A model generated the notes under the pieces. It had not been told where the DNA came from and did no database searches. It worked only from the letters and a program-made list of their open reading frames with translations. 64,000 nucleotides of DNA from Ursus arctos (taxonomy: Eukaryota > Chordata > Mammalia > Carnivora > Ursidae): the NCBI RefSeq assembly GCF_023065955.2, contig NW_026622875.1, forward strand, positions 12,496,001 through 12,560,000, given 5' to 3'. Numbering within the stretch: the first letter of the stretch is position 1; each line of letters opens with the position of its first letter. Positions 1 through 12,180 of this stretch are shown one piece after another. The translations under genes and the position numbers were made by a program.

Positions 1-209
1 TCACATGTTGTCTCTATGTTTCAGTATCTAAATCCCCCTCATCTTATAGGGACACCAGTCACTGGATCTAGGGTCCACCCAAATCCAGCATTAGTTTATT
101 TTAACTTGGTTAATCTACAAACACCGTATTTCCAAATAAGGTCACAGGCATAGGTACTGAGGTAGGACTTCAACATATCTTATTGGGAAATAGAATTCCA
201 CCTACAACA
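1..209 (-). mobile_element. MLT1-type LTR fragment (ERVL-MaLR), cut by window edge
   Basis: Read on the reverse strand, this begins with a TGTTG terminus at 209, followed by the MLT1 5' part. That part has a decayed GTGTCCCC-type start, then AGTCCTACCTCAGTACC-like text, GACCTTATTTGGAAATA near 131-147, and the TGGGTGGACCCTAGATCC-like segment near 64-84. The rest of the LTR lies outside the window. MLT1 is an ancient non-coding MaLR LTR. Identification is from remembered consensus features, not an alignment. Confidence 0.7.
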
Positions 210-1755
210 CTAGGTTTTAGGATTGTTTTACATAAATTGCACTAAAAATGGAAAGAATTTTAGCTCCCCTTATTTCACTTTATTGGTTTCTATGATTAAA
301 CAAGAATAATTTATAAAAGGAAGGTTAAAAATCATACTTTGGTTAGGACTCCCACTGTACTAATCTAGTATTTCATGAATAAATCTCACATTATAATGGG
401 TTTCTGATGAAAAATGTGCTGTCTACATAAACTGTTAAAACTTACTTATTCACTTTCCAACTCATAATCACCAAATGATCTTTTCTTCAATTAATGCAGT
501 CTGTAACTTTGGGTTAGGAGTTACATGCTTAATATCACTCCACTATGCTGAGGAAATCTGTTTAAACAAATCACAAAGCTGTGACACAGGACAGAGCGCC
601 GAGGCAAAACATTTTTAGCTCCTTCTGTTTAAAGTCATCCTGGTATTTACAGATGCAGGCAAACTACAGGTTGCTTCAAGTGTTTAGATCATCATTCTTC
701 CACAGACCTTCCAAATCATGTTCTAGATAAGAGCTCTGAAATTCCAGCATTCACAGTGACATTGCACCTGCATATGGAATTCTCAGCCTGCCCTGATTTG
801 GCAGCTGTTCTAGAACTGAGGGTTCATGTTTTGTTATTTTTCCTTCAGCAAGACCAACAGTTTCAGATAATATTTCTCCCAGCTCCGTAAATTTGGGTTA
901 AATTTTTCACATGTTAAATTAAAGTATTTTTGTTTTTTCATTTAAGATATCCAGAGAAAATTTTACATTTTTTGTATAAAAGTGGAACAAGTAGATATTA
1001 CATAATGGAACAATTATTGTCTTTCTTATATTCTCTTATTTCCCCACTCTCTTAGCCTGAGTACTCTAGAAAACAGTCTGAACCAAAATGGACACACTAA
1101 TGCTCTTTGGTAGGGGTGAAATAGTATGTGCAAGGGCAGTGAGAGTGAAGGAAAAAGGAAAATGAATCAGGAAAGAGGACCGGAAATGAATCCAGCGGTC
1201 TGTGATTTCACAAGAAAATATATTCAGTTATTTAATCGCATGGGATATCTCTGGACAGGCTTCATGAAATCACTCCATCTGGGAGTGGGCATGGGGTTCA
1301 GGTAGAAGAGTAATTCATCTGACAGTTCTACTGTTTCTCACTGGTCAAATCCACTCCAGGGGCTATGACATCCCCATACTCCTGGGTTGTATGACCTAGC
1401 TCTTCCACACAGCCGACAGAGAAGCCACAGCCTTTGCAGCTTTGACCCAGCCTGTGGTTTAGAGACAGTGGTCTCTACCAGTTAGGGGTTTCTAGATCTA
1501 TAGTGATCATAGAAGTAGTTGGTCTTTATCATCCTCAGAATTGTGTGAGTCAAAGCCAGGGCTGCTCAGGCCAAGAACAAAGTCAGGAAGTTGAGGTCTA
1601 GAGAGTCCAAGTCAGAGGAGCCTACTGGGCAGTACATAACTGGGTCTGATGATCCAACACAGATATGAATATTCTGACCTATGAAAGAATTGCTAATTTT
1701 TACAGCTGGGTTGATCTTTAAAGATCATTTGTTCCAAATGTGACTTTAAAAATAT
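210..1755. other. Unannotated AT-rich unique sequence
   Basis: No open frame worth reporting, no RNA gene and no repeat I can name. The sequence is interspersed with short A and T runs. A slightly less AT-rich part lies at 1250-1630 but has stops in all frames on both strands. Nothing functional can be supported here. Confidence 0.6.
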
Positions 1756-3495
1756 GAGGAGATACTTCCGTTTTCAGTTACAATGGAGTAATAAAGACTG
1801 GATTTACCTTCCTATTTGAAACAATTCCCCCCAAAGGCAAAGTATTTAAAACAACAGTTTTCAAGACACTAGATGTCAGATGATGAAGGAGAGTGAGACC
1901 TGAAAAATAGGAAATAAAAAGGTGAGCCTAATGAATGTTGCCCCTTACTTCCTTAAGAGTTTCTAGGCCAAGAAAGAGAGATTCGGTAGGAGCCCAGTAG
2001 ATGGAGAAGATGGAACTGTTAGTGGGTGTAGACTGAGATAGCTAGAGCAGTAAAGAGTATCAGGAAGAAGAGAGCAACAGAGAGAGAGAGCCCCAGAAAC
2101 CTGGCAAAGACACCCCTTGAGTATACAGCTGGGTACTAACACATGCATACAAGGAGACTGCCTCGGGCTGAGGAAAGAACCACCTGACAGTATTAGAAAT
2201 AAGAGTGCCTAGCACTCACTCAGGATTTGGAGTAATGCTGTTACCACCAGTGGAATTGGAAAACCTCATGACTCAAAGGTCACTGGCTAGAGAAAACAAG
2301 AAACTTGCCTGAATAGTGGGAATTTTTCGTCTTGAGTAAAAATGCTCTGATTCTAACAAATATAAAATCAAGACCCCAAAAGAACAAACTGTTTACAAGT
2401 AACTTAGATGCATCCTAGAACAAACCTCAGGAATATTTATATAAAAGCAAAACTGTCCAAAACTCAATTGAGTAAAATTCACAACTGGCTAAAAACAAAA
2501 CCAAAAACATTATAGGCTTGCAAAGTAATAAGAAAATATGAGCCATATTGAGGAGAAAAAACAAGTTAAAACTGGTCTAGAACTGATAAAATGTTAAAAT
2601 CACAAACAAGGACATTGATGCTGCTATTACAACTATATTACATATGCTCAAAGGGTTAAGGAGAGACATGAAAAATATATAACCACCCAATTAGAACTTC
2701 TAAATATAAAAACTTTGATGTGTGAGATGAAAAATACTGATGAAATTACTGAATGAAATTAAGCAAGTTAGGAAATATTAAGAAGGAAATATTTTAGAAT
2801 GGCTAAAATTGAAAAGATTGAGCATACCAAATGTTGACAATGAAATAGAGAAACTGGAAATCTCATAAACTGCTTGTGGGAATGTAAAATAAATCAACTA
2901 CTTTGAGAATTTAACAGTTTCTCGATGTGTTTAACATACACCTATAATATAATCCAGTCATTCCACTCCTTAGCATTTCCCAAGGAAAATGAAAGCCTAT
3001 GTCCCTGCAAAGAATTGTACACAAATTCACATAACAGCTTTATTTATAATATCCCAAACTAGAAATGACCAAAATGTCTAACAGGTGAATGGATTAGCAA
3101 ACTGTGATATGTCCATAAAATGGATACTTGTGAGCAATAAAAAGGAATGAACTATTGATAAATGCTACAGAATGGATGAATCTCAACATCACTATGCTAA
3201 CAGTAGAATCAAGACAAGAAAGCATATATACTGTATGATTCCAGCTGTATAAAATTCTAGAACATAAAAACTAATCCATAGTGACAGAAAATACACCAGT
3301 GGTTGTCTGGAGATAGATGAGGGACAGAGAAAGTTGAGTGGGAATGATTCCAAGGACCCCTGAGGATTATTGATATACTCATAATCTTGATTGTGTTGAT
3401 GGTTTGTGGTGTGCACAAACGTGAAAATGAATCAAACTGTGTACTTCAAATATGTACAGTATATTGTACATTGTTAATAAAAAGGAAGAACCTGG
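1756..3495 (+). mobile_element. Ancient L1 (L1ME/HAL1-like) copy, decayed
   Basis: The left part (about 1756-2560) resembles the 5' UTR and ORF1 lead of an old mammalian L1 or HAL1. About 2570-2800 has ORF1-like AAG-rich text. About 2800-3190 matches the ORF2 C-terminal region, with a recognisable segment about target-site DNA plus an AGCTTTATTTATAAT-type block near 3036-3050. About 3190-3490 is the 3' UTR, ending in an AATAAAA-like tail near 3476. All frames are broken. Divergence is clearly greater than in the L1 at 32506-39280, so it is an older insertion. The subfamily is not certain, and the left boundary is approximate. Confidence 0.65.
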
Positions 3496-3837
3496 AGAAA
3501 AAAGTCTCACAGGGAGTTATAGGTAGAACAGATAAAGTCATATTTTCTTTTTTCTATAATGCATTTCCTTATTCTTAAAAAGTATTTTAAAATAGCATCT
3601 ATTATTAGATGTAGTGTTATGTGTAAGTGCAGTCTATAATAATTCACAGTTTTGTCTTACTTCTTCCAAAATCAAAGCAGCACAACTGCAACTGTTACTC
3701 ATGTGGACCTTGAAAGGCTTGGAGTCCAAATACTGAGAACCACCATAACTGTGGTTACACTATTGCTTACTGGGACTTCCTAACAACAAAGGATGTGGGA
3801 TGACAATTCATTAAATAGTTTATTTACAGTAATCTTC
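3496..3837. other. Unannotated unique sequence
   Basis: Short unique AT-rich stretch between an old L1 and a MER5A-like element. I see no gene or named repeat in it. Confidence 0.5.
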
Positions 3838-4036
3838 ACTTCACTTAGTATTTGGAGTTTCTCACACTTTACCTTGCCTTAGAATCACCTGCAGGCTTGC
3901 TAAACACAGATTGCTGGGCCCCATTCCCAGTTTCTGACGGAGTAGATCTGGTATGGAGCCAAAAAATTTACATCTCTACCAAATAGACAGATGATGTTGA
4001 TGCTGTTGTTTGAGTGACCACACTCTGAGAACCACC
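3838..4036 (-). mobile_element. MER5A-like nonautonomous hAT-Charlie DNA transposon
   Basis: In reverse orientation it carries the MER5A layout: a GAGAACCACC terminus on the right (4026-4035), CAGATTGCTGGGCCCCAT near 3908-3925 and AGAATCACCTGCAGGCTTG near 3880-3898. MER5A is a roughly 190-bp internally deleted, non-coding hAT element of mammal-wide age. The left terminus is degraded and I could not fix an 8-bp target duplication. Confidence 0.8.
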
Positions 4037-4344
4037 AAGATAAAGGTCCTAGACTGAAAGAGAAAGAAGTCCTTTGTGCAGTTAAATTTAATTATTCATT
4101 TAGGTTTAGATTTAAATATGTCCAGGTAGCAGAGAGCAAGCTAGCATCTGAGCATCCCAGTGGGAATACCCCTGCCAGGTCCTCATCTCTCGCTTCCTGT
4201 TTCCTGGATATATTCAGCTCAAAGCAAACTTGTTTTTGTGGATGTAGGAGTCACAACTCCGTCTGCTTTTCAAATTTAAAATGTTTAATGATTGTCAAAG
4301 ATAGCACTGTTCACAGTTGAATCCTTGAGGAACCAATGCAGATC

Positions 4345-4565
4345 ATTGTTCACTTACAAGTTCAACAAACTATTTAAGTACCTACTCTGTGTCACACTGT
4401 TTTAAGCACTGGGGATTCAGTGGTGAGCAAGTCAGGCATGGTCTTTACCTCTTGGAGATTTCTGTCCATTGGGAAAATTGTCATTATACAGATAAACATC
4501 CAAATAATAAAGCACAATTATGACAAGTGTACAGAAAGAGAGCTATAAATATTATTGATGATCAG
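4345..4565 (-). mobile_element. L2 3'-end fragment
   Basis: On the forward strand it shows the reverse complement of the L2 tail region: ACCTACTCTGTGTCACACTG (4380-4399), then a CACTGGGGATTCAGTGGTGA block, then TCTTTACCTCTTGGAGATTT. It is non-coding and ancient. The call is from the remembered L2 consensus; boundaries are approximate. Confidence 0.6.
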
Positions 4566-4926
4566 TACAAGGATAATGTTCATATTCATGAAGAAAATGC
4601 ATATAATTCTATTACTTGATTGGATCTGTATGTGCCTCCAATTCCAATGATAATTTCTGATATAATTTGTACTAGACAATTCTAATAGATAATTTTAATG
4701 AGTATGGCACTGTTTCCCATTTACACTTTCATTGCTTTGGTTTTATCTCTGAATTTGTGTCTTCTTTCTCTAGTAAATTGATTTAATTTCTACCTTTTAT
4801 CACTTTTCTATTTTTAGAAGTCATGATGTCAGTCTATTCAATATTTTCTTTGACTGATTTCATCTCAGCAAAAATAAACCTTTGTTTAATATATTATTGT
4901 AACTTTCGAAAAGAATCAGATTTTCT

Positions 4927-5126
4927 TTCTTTTTAAAATCTTTTTTAAAAAATTTATTTATTTGTCACAGAGAGAGAGAGAGCACAACCAGGGGGAGTGG
5001 CAGGCAGAGGGAGAAGCAGGCTCCCTGCTCAGCAAGGAGCCCAACACGGGACTCAATCCCAGGACCCTGGGATCTTGACCTGAGCTGAAGGTAGACGTTT
5101 AACAGATTGAGCCACTGAGGCGTGTC
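4927..5126 (-). mobile_element. CAN-SINE (tRNA-derived carnivore SINE) with 16-bp TSD
   Basis: Reverse-oriented SINE. The tRNA-like head ends at the right (ATTGAGCCACTGAGGC), followed by the body (GACCTGAGCTGAAGG, CCTGCTCAGCAAGGAGCC), a (GA)n purine tract and an A/T-rich tail at the left. A perfect 16-bp target-site duplication, AAGAATCAGATTTTCT, lies at 4911-4926 and 5127-5142 and fixes both ends. The internal B box has lost its central CpG (GATTGAGTC), so Pol III activity is unlikely. Mobilised in trans by L1 machinery and non-coding. Confidence 0.96.
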
Positions 5127-5416
5127 AAGAATCAGATTTTCTGAGCTTCACTGAATTACCACTTCTTTTGCAAGACAAGTGCTTCACAGGAGACCTTAAT
5201 GTGAATGTTCAATAAATGCATTTCTTCCATTTCCCAGATCTTTCCCTTTATCCCTTTATTCTTTCATGCATAGGAAACTTGTGAGATTCATGAATGATAA
5301 AAACCTCAAAATTGTCTTGAAAGTTCAAATTTATGTATATCACAATGTTTTCACAGGCCCCTGGTTCTCACCTAAAAGCCAATATGGTTTCTCTTCTTAT
5401 CATCTCACATTTTTAA

Positions 5417-5613
5417 AAAAGATTTTATTTATTCATTTATTTGAGAGAGAGAGAAAGAGAGAGTGAGTAGGAGGGAAAGGGAGAGAGAATTTGTAGCAGA
5501 CTCGGTGCTGAGCTCAAAGCCTGACATGAGGCTGAATCTCACAACTGGAAGATCATGACCTGAGCTGAAACCAAGAGTTGGACACTTAATCAACTGAGCT
5601 ACCCAGGTGCCCC
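5417..5613 (-). mobile_element. CAN-SINE with imperfect 17-bp TSD
   Basis: Same orientation as the SINE 290 bp upstream. The head GAGCTACCCAGGTGCCCC is at the right end, the (GA)n tract lies at 5442-5466, and the tail AAAAAAGATTTTATTTATT is at the left. Flanks 5400-5416 and 5614-5630 match at 15 of 17 positions, so this insertion looks older than the one at 4927-5126. The two frames overlapping it (5266-5466 and 5429-5617) are read-through of SINE sequence, not genes. Confidence 0.94.
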
Positions 5614-6214
5614 TCATCTTACCTTTTTAACTTATATGAAAGTTTTCATGCAATGCGATGTTCACACTGAAAGGAAATTTTTAATCTCTTGTGAGGGTTA
5701 CTGTGTAAGTGATGATGAGCAAAAAAAAAATCAAAATTGCCCTGAGAAGTAGATGGTGAACAGTTGACTGAATTGGTGCTTTCTCCCTTTTTTCAGGTCT
5801 CAGGACATATCGAACTTTACAGCCTCAGAGTTGAGAGGGCCAAACTCTCAGGGCTCACAGCTGTAACAAAACATTGCCTGGGATGTTCAAGGCTAGGCTC
5901 CATTACCAGCTGACTGACTCACCAGCTCATGCAGAATACATGAGATTCAAATTTGTGACCGAGCAAAACTTCAAATAACTTATGAATTATGAATGTCAGG
6001 GTTCATGGGGAATTGTTCATTCTGTCTTTCAGCATTTGCAAAATATTTTTTCAACAAATTATAAGATCAGGGCTAGTAATGAATACCAAGCCTCTATACT
6101 TCTTGTTCTATAATTCTGCCAGGTTGTATAAAATCATGGACCTCAAGATCCTATGACATTATTTACAACTTGTTCCTTATTTCTCTAGATACCACACCAT
6201 TTTAGAACCTTATT

Positions 6215-6400
6215 AATCCATTTATGCATTTTTTTTTGAAATTTACAATGATGTTTGCACTGTGCCTACCTCCTGATGTAAGATAGGCTCTACTCATTTA
6301 AAAAGTCTACAGTTCGTCTGGGTAGAAAGAAACACAAAGAGACCATTACGATAAAATGTGAAGAGTGCTGTATCACAGAGAAGCCCAGAAAAGGAAAGGA
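6215..6400 (-). mobile_element. Possible L2 3'-region fragment
   Basis: Carries degenerate versions of the reverse-complement L2 body: AGTCTACAGTTCGTCTGGG, then an AGAAACACAAAGAGACCATT block, then a GTGAAGAGTGCTGTATCACAG-like block. Similarity is weak and boundaries are approximate. Confidence 0.35.
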
Positions 6401-7139
6401 CAAAAAGACACATCAAGTTTTCCTCTTATTGTGATGTTTAATCCAGCAACGTTTCCCATTGGTTTTCCTCTCATTCTGAACATGGTTCATGAAATAACAT
6501 CCTGAATATGTCCAGAGTCAGTGAGTAGCACTCAGCATCTATGCTTTAGTCCCACTGTAGCTTTCACTGGAGCAGATCTGCCACTTGCCTGTTCTAGTTT
6601 AAGTTATTATGGTTTCTATCAGGACATCCATGTGAAAATAGATGTGATGGACTTGAAATAGAATTTAGTTGTGGGAAAAATGTCTGTTTTAGGCTAAAAT
6701 TTCATATCAAATAAATAGTTGCTAGGTGACTACACAGTGTGATTCATATTCTGCAACTGATATCACTGTAAAAAATTAAAAGTTAAGTTTTCTTTAAAGT
6801 ATTTTCTCAAATCTCTAATGATGCTAGCTAGGCTGGGGACTTCTAATACTACAGGACAAACTAAACACAGTGACCATTAAACTCTGATTTCAGTAGGGAG
6901 TTGCTGATATCTGAAGTCCCTGCTGAAGATACAGTAGGGTTTGGTGATCTGAGATTTGGTAGATTTTCCCACAACTTTCATTGGGTCACCTTACTCCAAG
7001 AAGAAAAAAAAAAAACGTTTTATTAAATAAAAGCCCAAAGAATTATTAGTATTATATGGTTCCAAATGGTCAGAGAGTAATATAAGCAATGGGAACATAT
7101 ATCAGTAGAAACTTACTTTTCTTTTCTAACCAGTAGTGT

Positions 7140-7232
7140 ACCCCTGTAGGTAGAGACTATCATTTCTTTTTGGGGCGGTAACACTTAATTCTCTGTTCTA
7201 CTTGGTAGGCCCTCAATAAACATTCGGCAATG
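7140..7232 (+). mobile_element. Possible L2 3' tail
   Basis: Forward-strand text follows the order of the L2 tail: a degraded AGACTATCATTTCT segment, then TTGGTAGGCCCTCAATAAAC (7203-7222), then the ATTCGGCAATGA end. Short and diverged. The AATAAA here belongs to the repeat tail and not to a gene 3' end. Confidence 0.45.
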
Positions 7233-8522
7233 ATTATAAAAATAATGAAGATGAAGTTATTTTAATTTTAAGTTAAATTCTGGGAAGATTTTGTAATAAA
7301 AGTAAATTTAATATTTCTCCCTGTTCTATTCTTTGTTATTTAGGACATTTCATAAGTATGTCTTGACTATTCAGAATGACACTATGCATTATTCTCAAAA
7401 GGCATGAATTTTTTCAATCTCTTGAGTCATATTGATTTGGAATAAACATGTTTTAAAATTCTAATTTAATGTTCTCAGAAAATTTTGCCTTATGGAAGTC
7501 ACTTTCATATGTTCCTGTGAGAGGGCAGAGATTTGAATTTCTACTTGATTTCTTGCTTCTATTCAATTTCCTACCCAAGATGTCAAATTCATCTCTCACT
7601 TCTGACTTTCATAGGAAGATATGATGGCTCCAATGGCAGAAGGGAAAGGACTATATTTATAATTGTCAGTATTTTTATACCAACAAGCTGCTGGATCAAC
7701 AAAAGATAATACAGATTGAGCCATTTGTATCTTTACTGCTATGATTTAATTTTACTTAGGAGCAATATATAACTTTTATTTTATGTTTATTTAGCTATCT
7801 GTGACTTGGGGCCCCATTGTTGCCTTTGAATTGTCAGTTATTCTAATACTGTTTTTATCTCTTTCTTTTTCCATGAAAGCAGAATTTTTTTTTTAAGTAT
7901 AACGACTATAAAAGGAAATGACACTGTATGAAAGGTATTGTTAAAATGAAGTGCTAAATGTCAAGATTCTTAAAGCAGAGGAGAAAATTTACATTAGATT
8001 CTAATTATATTTTAGCAGCAAATTAAAAAATATAAAGAGAATCTAAAATTGGAATAAATCTACAAGTGAACCAAAATTGCTTTTAAAATGCTTTTTTTTT
8101 ACTAGATGATCAAAGTACCTATTTTTCTTCTGTAAGTATGTCACCTGTTCTAAACAGTTTTCCTGACTGGTTGAAAATGAAATTGAAAATTCTGTGTGTT
8201 TTTTTCACAATGGCCTCAGTCATATATCTCTTCATTTTGCATTTTATCGTTTCTCATATTCTCTCTTTTAATAATCAGTTCCTTATCCATTTAGATGTAT
8301 ATGTCCTGTGACAGTCTTTGAAGAATATATATACGTTATTGTAGTAGACTGAAAACTGCTATTACAGTAGGTAATCACCACTCTGCTTCACTATTTTCCT
8401 TAAGAGTTCATAAAAGTGAAAAGAAGACAGATATTCTTATTGATCAAAAATTACACTAATAGTTCATCAATAGAAGATGAGCAAAGGTGAAATCATATAA
8501 TTTTTATTAATCTTTCCATTTC

Positions 8523-8926
8523 TTTCTTCTTTCTTTTTTAAATTTAAATTCTATTAGCCAATATATAGTACATCATTAGTTTCAGATGTAGAGTTCAATA
8601 ATTCATCAGTTGCATATGTATAACACCCATGGTCATCACTTCACATGCCCTCTTAATGCCCATCATGAAATTACCCCATCCCCACACCCACCTCCCCTCC
8701 AACAACCCTTAGTTTTTTTTCCCAGAGTAAAGAGTCTCTCATGCTTTGTCTCCCTCTCTGATGATTTCCCATTCAGTTTTCCCTCCCCTCCCCATGATCC
8801 TCTGTGCTGTTTCTTATATTCCACATATGAGTGAAACCATATGATATTGTCTTTCTCTGATTGACTTATTTCATTCAGCATAATACCCTCCAGTTCCATC
8901 CACGTCAATGTAAATGGTAAATATTA
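8523..8926 (-). mobile_element. Carnivore L1 3' end, 5'-truncated, with 15-bp TSD
   Basis: Reverse-oriented 3' end of the carnivore L1 lineage. The right side (about 8840-8926) encodes, in reverse, the conserved ORF2 C-terminal stretch TWMELEGIMLNEISQ. The remainder is the 3' UTR, ending in a poor tail at the left. A perfect 15-bp target duplication, TAATCTTTCCATTTC, lies at 8508-8522 and 8927-8941. The 5' truncation deep in ORF2 is typical of L1 insertion. The 81-codon reverse frame at 8663-8908 is just this ORF2 end running into the 3' UTR. Confidence 0.93.
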
Positions 8927-8941
8927 TAATCTTTCCATTTC

Positions 8942-11225
8942 AAAGCAAGTTTGACTAAACTCATAGTCATACTGAAAATAAAATCTGTTTTGTTTGATTA
9001 TTTTCAGTTGCTAATTAATAAACAATGGAATTTAAAAAGATAGTGGACAATAAGTTAACGATTGAGCCACATTCCTGACTTTGTATATGACCATGAAAAA
9101 GTCAACTCTCAGTTATCCTCAGGTGAGTTATGAGGAAATAATAAGCCTCTAGAATTTTCTGAAGCTTAAAAGCAATAACGATCCCTCCAATAGTTTTTTT
9201 TAAGTCAAAAGAACATAAAATTGATATGCTGCTAGACATAATGCCTTATTTCAAGCTACTACATAGTTAGTGACATTGTTTAATTAAGCTATGTCTAATT
9301 GGAATTTGATTGTTAACATGAAGATGAACATTATTTTTTTCATGTGTCACTAAGACCATATATTTTGAATCTACTCTTTAGTGACTCACCTTAACAGTTA
9401 CCACATAAGAACAAAGAACAAAGAAATTTCATTTCTGTATTTCTCCATTTAGAATTATTGAGGAGAAAGGTCAATAACCACATCAAAATACAGTTCTTTG
9501 AGATAAGTACCTCAGTATTGTCAGCACAACATGAAATATTTAAGATATCTGCAACACGAACTACAATAGGCATTTTGTTCTTAGATTAAGCCACACAATA
9601 CCAGATATGCCATTTCAGTTGGATTGCAAACAAGTAAAGCATTAAATACACTAGGTAACATTATGAAACTATATTCTCATATCTGAGTTAAAATAATGCA
9701 AGGACATCTACAACTTGTACTCCTAAAATTCTGGTAAAGAATTTATCTTGTTTTATATTCTTCACCCATAGTTCTTCTACATCTTTAAATGGTTTTCCTT
9801 GCAATCTGTGTTTCATAATTATTTATTTTGTATTACATGTCATTTTTGAGATTCCAATAAATGCGTACACATTCCCTATCCCACTGCCCCACTGTTTCTT
9901 TTGATATAGTATGCGCACTACATTAGCAGAAATAAATATTCCTTCCTTTGGATCTTTTCTTCAACACTCTGGACATTTTAAAATAAGGATTTATCTTCTA
10001 TAAGACAAGTCATCTGTTAAAATATACAGATAAAAATAATCTATTTGTAGACAGGCTAATTATATCAGTCCAAATAGAAACAAAATTCCTTCATATTTGG
10101 ACTGGTTCATTGGCAAATATATGTAAGAAGCTGGCCAAAATATAATTTAATCCCACTGGGATTGCTATTTAAGGAAAAAAAACAAAAATGCTTAACTTGA
10201 ACCAATTTTCTTCTATACTCTTCTCTGGGCACATAAATAATAAAAACAACTAATCCCACAGGGATAAATCCATGTCCCTTCCCCAACTTCTTTTTCCTCT
10301 TTGATTAGGGACAGACAACTAAGTAGCACAGTTTTCATATAAATTTGCAATATTTCTAAAGTGTTACATAAGAAATTTTTCACTAGTATATTAAGAAAAA
10401 TTCCAACTTGGTACAACATAATCCACATAACAAAAAGTCAGGCCTAGAGGGAAAACAAAAGGTCAAAAAATTGGTTCTAAAAAACTTCCAACTCTAATGG
10501 AATAGCTGGTATTACACAAGTTCTCCAGTCAAAGCTACCATAAACTCTCATTTTAGATTTTTTTAAACTTATTTTGGCATTACAAAGCAATTAAGCCTGC
10601 CAGAATTAGAGGCACAGATCAAAAAGAGAAGGAAAACACACTGAAGGGAGCTATACTTGTTTAGCTGCTTTTCCCCAGTGAAGCACTTGCTACTATTTGC
10701 CATTTCATAGTGAGGCTCAGAGTTTAAGTAGAAAGTGTCTGCCTACAATGTCTGTCAAACATGGGATGAAAAGGTAAAAATATAATGGCTATCAAGGCAG
10801 GTCAGACCCAAAGCAACAAGATCTAGAGAAAATGCATTTGTAAAGAAGTGAGGGAAACATTCTTTTCCTTGAGGCATCTGTCAAGCATTAATCTTCCAAG
10901 GTGTAAGAGACTGAAGAACTAAGAAGAAAGTAAGCAAAAAGGTAAGGAAAACTTTTAGCAGTCTCACAACACCAGAAGAACACAAATTAGAAACTAGAAT
11001 TTGCTGAGCAAGAGAGGCAATGGTAACACTCAAAATTTTCAGGAAGGGAAAAATAAAAATATTACAGCTCTTAAAAAGCTTGAAACCTATTCTCAAAGTC
11101 CCTGCTTAGACGGATAAAATCTCCCCTTACACTACTTGCTAGAATAATTAAATATTCTTTGAGGAAGATAATGTCATATAGAGCTTCTTATCTTGGTAGT
11201 CTTTTATATACAATGTTTAGAATTT
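8942..11225. other. Gene-free stretch, no clear repeats
   Basis: AT-rich unique sequence. Reverse frames of 60-71 codons (9391-9573, 10213-10428, 10881-11096) have no recognisable motif, low-complexity composition and no supporting neighbours. A weak MIR-like patch is listed at 9065-9170. The part from about 10860 may belong to the old L1 listed next, but I cannot show it. Confidence 0.45.
9065..9170 (+). mobile_element. Possible MIR core fragment
   Basis: GAGCCACATTCCTGACTTTG, TATATGACCATGAAAAAGTCA and a CTCAGTTATCCTCAG block occur in the same order as the MIR core (TGTGTGACCTTGGGCAAGTC, then CTCAGTTTCCTCATC). Highly diverged. Confidence 0.4.
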
Positions 11226-11800
11226 TAAAAAAATCTACGAGAGAAGAGTACCAAATGTTCAAAAAACAAGAGAAGGAATAAGTGCTAGAAACAGACCCAC
11301 AGATGATCTAAGTAGTGAAGTGATAAAACAGAAACTTAAAAATAATTTTAATTAATATGTTTGATAAAATAGATGACAAGATAAAGAGTTTCAGAAAATA
11401 TGGGAATATATAAAATAATCAAATGGTAGTTCCAGAACTAAAGGATACAATAACTGAAATTCAGTTTTTAGTGGGTAAATTACCAGCAGATTAGATATAA
11501 GAAAACAACAAAATAGGTCAGTAGAAAATAACCAGAATGAAAAACAAAGAGAAAATGCATGTGTAGAAGAGAAAGAGAGAAGAGGGAACATGGGACTGAA
11601 GCAGTGGTTGAAGAGACATTGGCAAAGCATTTTCCAAAGCCGTAGAAAGATATCAAGATGCAGTTTTACAAAGAACTACTGCTCTCCAATATTATAATTA
11701 CTAAAAATATCACATCTAGGCATACTTCAGTAAGACTGATAAAAAATAAAAGGAAGAGAAAATCTTAGAAACAGCCAGAATAAAGAAAAAAATCCCACAT
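11226..11800 (+). mobile_element. Probable old L1 ORF1-region remnant
   Basis: A/G-rich text with the flavour of L1/HAL1 ORF1: ATGATCTAAGTAGTGAAGTG, GGTAGTTCCAGAACTAAAGG, GATACAATAACTGAAATTCA and a final AGAAACAGCCAGAATAAAGA block. All frames carry stops. It lies upstream of, but is distinct from, the younger L1 3' end at 11938. Boundaries and subfamily are uncertain. Confidence 0.5.
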
Positions 11801-11937
11801 TATTTGACTTTTTTAGACTAGCAGTAAAAGACTTTCATTTTTTCATTTTCTTTCATCCTTAGAATGATATGCTTCTCTAACAATTTATCCTATCATCCCT
11901 TATCTGAGAAACTTGTAAAAAATATAAAAGTAAGTAA

Positions 11938-12180
11938 CGGAGTGGGAAGTCATCAGAGAGGGAAACAAACCACGAGAGACTCTTAACTCTGGGAAACAAA
12001 CTAAGGGTTGCTGGAGGGGTGGTGGGTGGGGAGATGGGGTAATTTCATGATGGGCCTTAAGGAAGGCATGTGAAGTGATGACCACTGGGTGTTATACATA
12101 TGCAACTGATGAATTATTGAACTCTACATCTGAAACTAATGATGTACTATATGTTGGCTAATTGACCTTAAATAAAAAAT
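11938..12180 (+). mobile_element. Carnivore L1 3' UTR end, 5'-truncated
   Basis: Forward-strand copy of the 3' UTR also seen reversed at 8523 and forward at 19451 and 51070. Shared landmarks are AAGTCATCAGAGAGGGAAAC (11948-11967), GAGACTCTTAACTCTGGGAA, GGGGTAATTTCATGATGGG, the CACTGGGTGTTATACATATG block and an AATAAAAAAT tail at about 12171-12180. It begins abruptly at about 11938. Possible A-rich flanks do not give a convincing target duplication. Confidence 0.9.

Larger units (their letters stand above)
5631..8507. other. Gene-free AT-rich stretch with faint L2 traces
   Basis: No protein-coding signal. Two weak L2-like patches are noted separately (6215-6400 and 7140-7232). Elsewhere I see only unique AT-rich DNA with homopolymer runs such as the A12 at 7003-7014. 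The segment at 5790-5960 is less AT-rich and follows a pyrimidine tract plus AG (about 5784-5798). An isolated pyrimidine-AG is not evidence of an exon. Confidence 0.5.

Noticed and set aside
5784..5960. Pyrimidine tract plus AG followed by a less AT-rich segment, considered as an exon start
   Set aside because: Such tracts occur by chance in AT-rich DNA. The downstream frame closes quickly and no donor or neighbouring exon is visible.
8663..8908. 81-codon reverse frame
   Set aside because: Its start is the conserved L1 ORF2 C-terminus and the rest is L1 3' UTR.
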